Shown here: in pieces, positions 5,786 through 10,219 of the stretch | How positions within the stretch are numbered: the stretch's first letter is position 1 | Layout: the number at the start of each line of letters is the position of its first letter | DNA from: Irpex lacteus | Lineage: Eukaryota; Basidiomycota; Agaricomycetes; Polyporales; Irpicaceae | Direction of reading: 5' to 3' | Length of the DNA stretch: 10,219 nt | Assembly (NCBI GenBank): GCA_001986395.2 | Contig: MQVO02000315.1 | Span: forward strand, 1-10,219 | The notes under the pieces: generated by a model | What the model was told of the DNA's origin: nothing | The model's input: the letters and a program-made list of their open reading frames with translations, nothing else | Databases searched by the model: none | Translations under genes and position numbers: made by a program

Positions 5786-5920
5786 GTTTATGGTGTTAAA
5801 TTAAAAGATTTTCAAGATTGATGCAATATAGCCGAATTAATAAAGAATAAGGATCCTTTCACTCAAAAAGGATTTGACCTGGTTTGCCTGATCAAATCTG
5901 GGTTGAATAAATTGAGGTAA
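5786..5920 (+). pseudogene. LAGLIDADG homing endonuclease, C-terminal end only
   Basis: Reading VYGVKLKDFQDWCNI, then AELIKNKDPFTQKGFDLV and LIKSGLNKLR before TAA 5918-5920, this matches the typical closing region of intron-encoded LAGLIDADG proteins (KDFxDWxKVxxLMxxKxHLTxEG and IKxGMNxxR). The TGA at 5819-5821 falls exactly on the conserved tryptophan, supporting the table-4 code. No LAGLIDADG motif remains, since everything upstream is replaced by a palindromic element. It could be the lost tail of an endonuclease like the one beginning at 905, but the two pieces cannot be shown to match. The structured-looking sequence downstream (5921-6060) may be leftover 3' intron RNA. Confidence 0.7.
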
Positions 5921-6270
5921 GACTCCGTTTTAACAAGTTATTACATTTATTTCTGTATGGTTCAGCTATCGAACTTAGTGTTGGCAGGTTTATAATAACA
6001 TATTCCCTCCGTACTCTTGCCACTTAGGTTAGGTGCGTTAGATCTCTCTGACGGGAGGAAGATAAAAAAGTAGAAGTACCAAAAGGGATATACTTTTTTA
6101 TCTTAAGTTAATAATTGACCATCCAATCATATAATTAATTAGTGCTAATTTAAGTAAGTTAGACCTACGATTATTATTGCAACCCCTTTATTAATTAAAA
6201 ACAAAGAAAAAGAGAAAAAAGAATAGAGGATATTCTATGGAGACAGGGGGTTATAAAAATAAAATTAATC
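5921..6270. other. Spacer with probable intron-RNA leftovers and a hairpin
   Basis: Bases 5921-6060 have balanced composition, follow an endonuclease stop codon as group I intron 3' cores usually do, and contain complementary pieces such as CCCTCCGT (6004-6011) and ACGGGAGG (6051-6058). A group I core could not be assigned with certainty. At 6059-6104 a perfect 14-base inverted repeat, AAGATAAAAAAGTA against TACTTTTTTATCTT, closes an 18-base loop. The rest, to the end of nad1, is AT-rich with no gene seen. Confidence 0.45.
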
Positions 6271-7290
6271 TTAGTAAGGACTAATATCAAAAGCAATTAA
6301 AATACTTGGAACTAAGATAATGAATGCTACAGCTATAGGTAATAAATTTAACCAACATAATTCAACTAATTGATCATATCTTAATCTAGGTAATGTAGCT
6401 CTAAACCATACAAACATAAAACAGAATACACAAGTTTTTAAACCTAATATTATAGATTGTAAATTAATGAAAGATTCATTTACAAATAATTCAGGCATAT
6501 TATATCCTCCAAAGAATAAAATTGCTGTGATAGAACTAAATAAAACAATAGAACTATATTCAGCTAAGAAAAAGAAAACAAAAATGATTGAACTATGTTC
6601 TGTGAAGAATCCGGCTACTAATTCTGATTCAGCTTCTTGAAGATCAAAAGGTGTTCTAGAAGTTTCCGCTAAAATAGAAATAAAATAGAAAATAAAAACA
6701 GGAAGTAATGGAAGTACAAACCAGACAGCTTGTTGACTCTCAATAATTGTAGTAAAATTAAAGGATCCTGTTAGTAAAATTACTATTAAAATAGCACTAC
6801 TTAAAATTAATTCGTAACTAATCATTGCTGCTGTTGATCTTAAAGAACCTAAAAAGGCATATTTACTATTGGCACTCCATCCTGCAAATAAAATACCATA
6901 TACACCTAAAGAAGATAATGCTAAGGTATATAGTACTCCTAATGAAAAATCAAATAAAGTTAAACCTTGACCAAATGGTATTACTCCCCAACCTAATAAA
7001 CTAAAGACTAGTGTGGATACAGGAGCTAAATAAAATAATATTTTATTTGATTGTGAAGGTATAACTGTTTCTTTAAGAATTAATTTTAAAGCATCACTAA
7101 AGGGTTGAAGAATCCCATAGTAACCTACTGTATTTGGACCTACTCTTCTTTGATGTGCTGCTAATTGTTTTCTTTCTATTATTGTCATGAAAGCTACTGC
7201 TAATAATACTGGCAGAACAATTAATAAAACATCTATTAAATTTATAAGTATATCTAATACTGTAGATATTAAGTTATTAATATTGATCAT
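6271..7290 (-). CDS. nad1: NADH dehydrogenase subunit 1, complete
   Basis: The 339-residue protein has the normal length of NAD1, the complex I membrane subunit that forms much of the quinone-binding channel next to the hydrophilic arm. Visible signatures are MTIIERK (35-41) and QRRVGPN (47-53), the first family signature. AETSRTPFDL (208-217) followed by EAESELVAGF (219-228) forms the loop that lines the quinone tunnel. RATLPRLRYDQ near the end of the protein is typical of the last helix region. About eight hydrophobic helices can be followed. The ATG at 7290 gives MININNLIST and TAA closes at 6271-6273. There are no introns or frameshifts. nad1 is on the strand opposite cob and the two genes converge across the relic-filled spacer. 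It is the only intact gene between the two copies of the 56-base inverted repeat. Confidence 0.98.
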   Translation of the reverse strand: MININNLISTVLDILINLIDVLLIVLPVLLAVAFMTIIERKQLAAHQRRVGPNTVGYYGILQPFSDALKLILKETVIPSQSNKILFYLAPVSTLVFSLLGWGVIPFGQGLTLFDFSLGVLYTLALSSLGVYGILFAGWSANSKYAFLGSLRSTAAMISYELILSSAILIVILLTGSFNFTTIIESQQAVWFVLPLLPVFIFYFISILAETSRTPFDLQEAESELVAGFFTEHSSIIFVFFFLAEYSSIVLFSSITAILFFGGYNMPELFVNESFINLQSIILGLKTCVFCFMFVWFRATLPRLRYDQLVELCWLNLLPIAVAFIILVPSILIAFDISPY

Positions 7291-7527
7291 ATTCTTATAT
7301 ATTTTTTATTTATAACTTTTTTATTAATTTATTTAAATAAAATTTATTAGTTTAGATAAATAAATTTAATAATTTAATATATATATATATATATATATAA
7401 TATATAGTGTAATTATACTATATATTTTTATACATTTACACACATTTATTAATATCGATTCCCCCCTTATCTTTTTTACTTTATTTTCTCCAGCCCTCCC
7501 CACAGTATCCTTAATCCTTATTATCCC

Positions 7528-7617
7528 CCTTTGTTTTTAATATATAAAAACAAAGGATCCAAAAAAAAAAACTAGTTAGAATTATTTCATCCGCAAAAGC
7601 GACCTTAGTTTTTTGGG
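7528..7617. repeat. Palindromic element copy 5, double-hairpin form
   Basis: Hairpin one is CCTTTGTTTTTA (7528-7539) against TAAAAACAAAGG (7545-7556). It is joined by GGATCC (7555-7560) to hairpin two, a run of A then ACTAGTTAGAATT, closed by CTTAGTTTTTTGGG (7604-7617). The centre ATTTCATCCGCAAAAGCGACC shares 17 bases with copy 1 and GCGACC with copy 2. Confidence 0.82.
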
Positions 7618-8082
7618 TAAGGAGGCTGGAATGTGGAATATGGCTTGTTTTATTCTATTTCTTTTGTATTCCCCTTTATTTTTAATTAAAAAATAAATTT
7701 TTAAGATAAAAGGCAAAAAGAAATAGACCTTAAATAAAAAGGGTAATAAAGGAATATAAAAATAAAAAAAGGGGTCTTTAGAATAAAATAATAAATTCAA
7801 CCTACTATTATTTAATAATTTTTTTAATATGAAGCCTCCCCTCAACCTCACCCTACTCTTTTTTATATACAATAAAAAAGAGGTAGGATAGAGAAATAGT
7901 GGTGTGGAGTATAATCTAATTTGAATATAGATATAAAAATAAAACTAAAAACAATAATAGTATATCTTACATCTTTCCTTTTTCTCCTTTTTTTCCTTTG
8001 TTTTTTTTGGTCTTTTTCTTTTTAATAATTAAAAAAAAAAAAGAAATAATGAAAATAAAAAGGAAAAAAAGGCATGTACTTT

Positions 8083-8114
8083 CCTTTTGTTTTTTTTATT
8101 AAAAAAACAAAAGG
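8083..8114. repeat. Perfect 14-base-pair hairpin
   Basis: CCTTTTGTTTTTTT at 8083-8096 and AAAAAAACAAAAGG at 8101-8114 are exact reverse complements with a four-base loop. It is representative of the CC-T(n)/A(n)-GG hairpins that fill the spacers here. Confidence 0.85.
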
Positions 8115-8280
8115 CATAACATATCACTGTAACAATCAAAAATGGTCCTTTTTATGTCTTTTTATTTTAAGAAAATAAATCAAATAAATAAGCCAGCCCT
8201 CCCCACTATCCACTTTCTTAGCTTGGATGGCTGGTGGGAAAAGGAGGATAGAGGATATTTATTATTTTTTATTTAGGCGA

Positions 8281-8351
8281 TTTTCTCTTTTGGACTCGAA
8301 CCAAAATTAACATTTTAGAAGAATGCTGTTCTACCATTAAACTAAGAGAAA
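8281..8351 (-). tRNA. trnR: tRNA-Arg (anticodon TCT)
   Basis: On the minus strand the acceptor TTTCTCT (8351-8345) pairs with AGAGAAA (8288-8282), discriminator A8281. The D stem is GTTT/GAAC around AATGGTA. The anticodon stem GCATT/AATGT closes loop CTTCTAA, giving anticodon TCT for AGA and AGG arginine codons. The T stem TTTGG/CCAAA encloses TTCGAGT. AGA is the usual arginine codon in cob and nad1 here, so this tRNA is essential. Confidence 0.92.
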
Positions 8352-8475
8352 AAAAATATTAAGTATTTATTATCGGCTTGTATTAAATTATTATATTAAT
8401 TTCTCTACTCCCCTTTTTATAATATAAGAAAATAATCCAATAAATACTACCCACTAAATACTTTCCACATTATAG

Positions 8476-8524
8476 CCTCCACCCTCTTAATCTTTATTTA
8501 ATAATACAGTGGATATTGTGGAGG
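8476..8524. repeat. GC-tuft inverted repeat between tRNA-Arg and tRNA-Cys
   Basis: CCTCCAC (8476-8482) is the reverse complement of GTGGAGG (8518-8524), with AT-rich sequence between. It is a short GC cluster of the kind found in the other spacers. Confidence 0.6.
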
Positions 8525-8579
8525 TGATAAGGATTAAATAAAAAATTAGGATAGAGGGCATTAGGATAAAAAGAATAAA

Positions 8580-8651
8580 AGGGTTAAGAAGGAATTGAAC
8601 CTTAATATAAGTTTTGCAGACCTACTACAGAACCATCTGTAAACTCAACCC
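8580..8651 (-). tRNA. trnC: tRNA-Cys (anticodon GCA)
   Basis: On the minus strand the acceptor GGGTTGA (8651-8645) pairs with TTAACCC (8587-8581). The discriminator is T (base 8580), which is what cysteine tRNAs normally have. The D stem is TTAC/GTAG. The anticodon stem TAGGT/ACTTA closes loop CTGCAAA, giving anticodon GCA. The T arm TAAGG/CCTTC around TTCAATT has one mismatch at its base. Confidence 0.88.
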
Positions 8652-8653
8652 AT

Positions 8654-8714
8654 AGCCACTTTGTGGTCAGTGGCTTGATACTTTTTTATTTAAATTTAAT
8701 TTAAAATAAAAAAG
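8654..8714. repeat. Two adjacent hairpins beside tRNA-Cys
   Basis: AGCCACT (8654-8660) pairs with AGTGGCT (8669-8675) around an eight-base loop, followed at once by an AT palindrome beginning CTTTTTTATTTAAA at 8681 and ending AAATAAAAAAG at 8714. They lie just 5' of tRNA-Cys on its strand. This GC hairpin plus AT hairpin pair recalls the double-hairpin layout of copies 3 and 5, with different sequence. Confidence 0.65.
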
Positions 8715-8939
8715 AAAATAATAATGAGAGTATTAGCCCCAGATTAATTAATTTTATCTGAATATATATATCCCTTTTACTATGTATAATTTAATAAATT
8801 TAAAAAAAATTCCGTTTTAAGTTTGATGGGCAAATCAATTTGTATAACTTTTCCAAATTTAAAATCTAACAAGCAATAATTTGTTAGAGTTCAAATGAGT
8901 AACTATAAAATAGTATGTAAAAATAATTATATATTAAAT

Positions 8940-9005
8940 TAATTAATTATCCCGGTATTATTAAAATTTAATTAAATTAAATTTTAATTAGAGCCTAGTT
9001 TTTTT
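8940..9005. repeat. Palindromic element copy 6
   Basis: The copy is made of TAATTAATTATCCCGG, a central 13-base inverted repeat, and ATTAGAGCCTAGTTTTTTT. Bases 8940-8995 are the exact reverse complement of 5722-5777 in copy 4. The right part is nearly the same as in copy 1, differing only in the few bases of the loop. It ends where the next LAGLIDADG remnant begins. The 220 bases before it (8715-8935) hold no recognised gene, only a small hairpin TCTAACAA/TTGTTAGA near 8865-8890. Confidence 0.82.
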
Positions 9006-9295
9006 AGGTAAAATAAATATAGTTTGGTGAGCACTCAATTTTCTATGGAAGTCCTATTCTCAACTTGTAGGTCACCACCTAGGAGATGGTTCTCTGGCTA
9101 TGACACAAACATCTATTATTCCGTATTTTTTTTAATGGACTCAAACTGCTAAGCGGCTCAGTTATGTTTGGTCTGTTTAAACAACACTACAACATTACTA
9201 CGGTCGGTTTACTCGGTATGTCTCAGCATACCAAAAGGGAATTCATGTACCATTCTTTCAAGTAATAACTCGAAATTATCCACAACTTACCTCAA
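9001..9295 (+). pseudogene. LAGLIDADG homing endonuclease, N-terminal half with two stops
   Basis: In one continuous frame the sequence reads KSYSQLVGHHLGDGSLAMTQ, where LVGHHLGDGSL is a LAGLIDADG motif. It continues with TSIIPYFF, stop TAA 9133-9135, WTQTAKRLSYVWSV, stop TAA 9178-9180, TTLQHYYGRFTRY, SAYQKGIHVPFFQVITRNYP and QLTS. This follows the order of the family of intron-encoded endonucleases with a LxGxLLGDGSL first motif. The frame ends in palindromic element copy 7 at 9296, and the second half of the protein is missing. TGA at 9028-9030 reads as tryptophan in the lead-in region. The frame is preserved through both stops, so decay is recent. It is not active. Confidence 0.78.
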
Positions 9296-9343
9296 CCCCA
9301 AAAAAACTAGTTAGAATTAATTCTAATTCCTAGTTTTTTGGGG
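9296..9343. repeat. Palindromic element copy 7, most compact and nearly perfect
   Basis: This 48-base palindrome has ends CCCCAAAAAAACTAG and CTAGTTTTTTGGGG and the centre TTAGAATTAATTCTAA, itself a perfect palindrome. It is the simplest member and may show the basic unit of the family. It cuts the LAGLIDADG remnant on its left. The 145 bases after it contain a hairpin CTTTCTTTA/TAAAGAAAG but no gene. Confidence 0.85.
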
Positions 9344-9488
9344 ATTTATCTCTTTGTTATCGGTTCAAGAGTTTATAATTTTAATAGAATTTAAACCCCT
9401 TTGTACAAACTCACGCTTTCTTTATCTTAAAGTAAAACGGGGGTTATACAAATTTAAATTTAATTTTTACTAAAGAAAGGGAGCCTAT

Positions 9489-10104
9489 TTATCTATTAGT
9501 AGTTTTTTTAGAGATAAATATAGGTGCTACCATTGCTAATAATAATATTAAACTAGTTATAATTAACCAGAATGCTCCTAATGTATAAAGACTTTGACCT
9601 ACAGCTTGTACTTGTAAAAAGTTAACAAAAGTAGTATCCACAGTTACTGGATTAAATGCATTAAATACAACATTAGCACTAGATATATTAGAATCTAAAA
9701 AGAAATCCATTTAAATTAGTTAATGTATTTAAAAATGTTGATAATAAAGACACATCACTAACTGTAAAAGGTGTTATAGTAAAAAATTCATAAATAAATA
9801 AAGAACCAATGGCTAATGCTAAAGGTAAATTTTTAGTATATTGACTACCAGCATCTAAAAATATCTGTTAATTTTATGTTTATCATCATTATAACAAATA
9901 AGAATAAAACTGCAATGGCACCAATATATACAATAATATAAGAAATACCTATAAAACCTATACCGATAAGATTAAATATCCAGCTGCATTAACAAATACA
10001 GAGATTAAAAAAATTACAGCAATTACTGGATTTTTAGATGTAATTACTAAAACACTAGAAAGTAGAGAACCAAAAGCTAATAAATCTATAAAAATATTTT
10101 TCAT
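9489..10104 (-). CDS. nad6: NADH dehydrogenase subunit 6, requires three frameshifts
   Basis: NAD6 is a five-helix complex I membrane subunit. Four consecutive pieces in three frames give a full protein of about 204 residues. Piece 1 (10104-9967) runs MKNIFIDLLAFGSLL to VNAAGYLIL. Piece 2 (9964-9860) has GIGFIGISYIIVYIGAIAVL, the family's most conserved helix, and VIMMINIKLTDI. Piece 3 (9858-9712) has LDAGSQYTKNLPLAL. Piece 4 (9710-9489) ends LIITSLILLLAMVAPIFI. One base is missing at 9965-9966. One is extra in the A run 9857-9861 and one extra in TTT 9710-9712. Every joined part matches NAD6 and no residues are lost, so the shifts are few and clean. They may be sequencing errors, recent decay, or translational frameshifting. 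Start ATG is at 10104-10102. cob and nad1 in the same window have no such breaks. Confidence 0.88.
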
Positions 10105-10219
10105 GTTAAAGTTTAAATTTTGATTTAGCCTATATAATTTATTTTATAAGATAAAATTATACTCGATTATATTTTACCTTTAACTATATCTATGATTTTA
10201 TTAAAAAAATATACAATCA
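10105..10219. other. AT-rich leader upstream of nad6, nothing recognised
   Basis: This sequence lies 5' of the nad6 start on the minus strand. It is AT-rich with no tRNA fold, no palindromic element and no open frame of interest. It presumably carries the nad6 leader, and perhaps a promoter, but no motif could be assigned. Confidence 0.5.

Larger units (their letters stand above)
7291..8280. other. Gene-free spacer upstream of nad1, hairpin-rich
   Basis: About 990 bases without a supported gene. They contain an AT dinucleotide run at 7377-7399, palindromic element copy 5 (7528-7617), and a string of CC-T(n)/A(n)-GG hairpins. The clearest is CCTTTTGTTTTTTT (8083-8096) against AAAAAAACAAAAGG (8101-8114). 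GC tufts such as CCAGCCCTCCCCAC (8193-8206) with GGCTGG (8229-8234) lie between them. A 96-codon minus-strand frame at 7582-7872 is made of these repeats and is not counted as a gene. The promoter of nad1 presumably lies here but was not recognised. Confidence 0.6.

Noticed and set aside
7377..7399. An AT dinucleotide run as a replication origin
   Set aside because: A simple AT repeat without the GC clusters or promoter known from yeast origins is not evidence of an origin.
7582..7872. A 96-codon minus-strand open frame
   Set aside because: It is composed of hairpin repeats and a palindromic element, reads as runs of F, K and L, and matches no family; it is a by-product of AT palindromes.

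Overview
This is a stretch of a fungal mitochondrial genome, most likely from a basidiomycete. The evidence is a very AT-rich background, intact cytochrome b (cob) and NADH dehydrogenase subunit 1 (nad1) genes with fungal sequence, tRNAs with mitochondrial proportions, and TGA used as tryptophan (in atp8 and in the homing-endonuclease remnants). There are also many LAGLIDADG homing-endonuclease relics and a fragment of a family-B DNA polymerase of the kind carried by linear mitochondrial plasmids. Genes lie on both strands, as is common in basidiomycete mitochondria. The species cannot be named from the sequence alone.

Layout. Positions 1-300 hold the 3' end of atp8, then tRNA-Ile(GAT) and tRNA-Phe(GAA). 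Positions 340-1153 are a patchwork: a hydrophobic reading frame, perhaps the 3' end of nad2, overlaps the nad3 start by one base; nad3 loses its normal C-terminus and runs into a piece of cox1 exon followed by the start of a LAGLIDADG intron endonuclease. Positions 1225-1913 hold two plasmid-like remnants on opposite strands, one of them a DNA polymerase. A GC-richer, foldable segment near 2140-2280 precedes a second, different tRNA-Ile(GAT). After about 750 bases of hairpin-rich spacer comes an intact, intron-free cob (3155-4321). From 4322 to 6270 there are only relics: the 3' half of a tRNA, a broken unknown gene with three stops and a frameshift, and the C-terminal end of a LAGLIDADG protein. 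Intact nad1 lies on the minus strand (6271-7290). It is followed by about 1 kb of palindromic spacer, minus-strand tRNA-Arg(TCT) and tRNA-Cys(GCA), another LAGLIDADG relic, and minus-strand nad6, which needs three frameshifts to be read in full.

How the genes work together. cob belongs to complex III, nad1, nad3 and nad6 to complex I, and atp8 to ATP synthase, so the window is part of the respiratory gene set. cob and nad1 look fully functional. nad3 and nad6 as written do not, which implies second copies elsewhere, sequence errors (nad6) or real decay.

The most striking feature is a dispersed family of palindromic elements built on the ends CCCAAAAAACTAG and CTAGTTTTTTGGG, sometimes with a second hairpin joined through GGATCC. 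At least seven copies are present. Four lie inside or at the edge of decayed plasmid or endonuclease genes, and two share an identical 56-base core in opposite orientation on either side of nad1. They resemble the double-hairpin elements known from some fungal mitochondria and are the best candidate for a little-described mobile system here.
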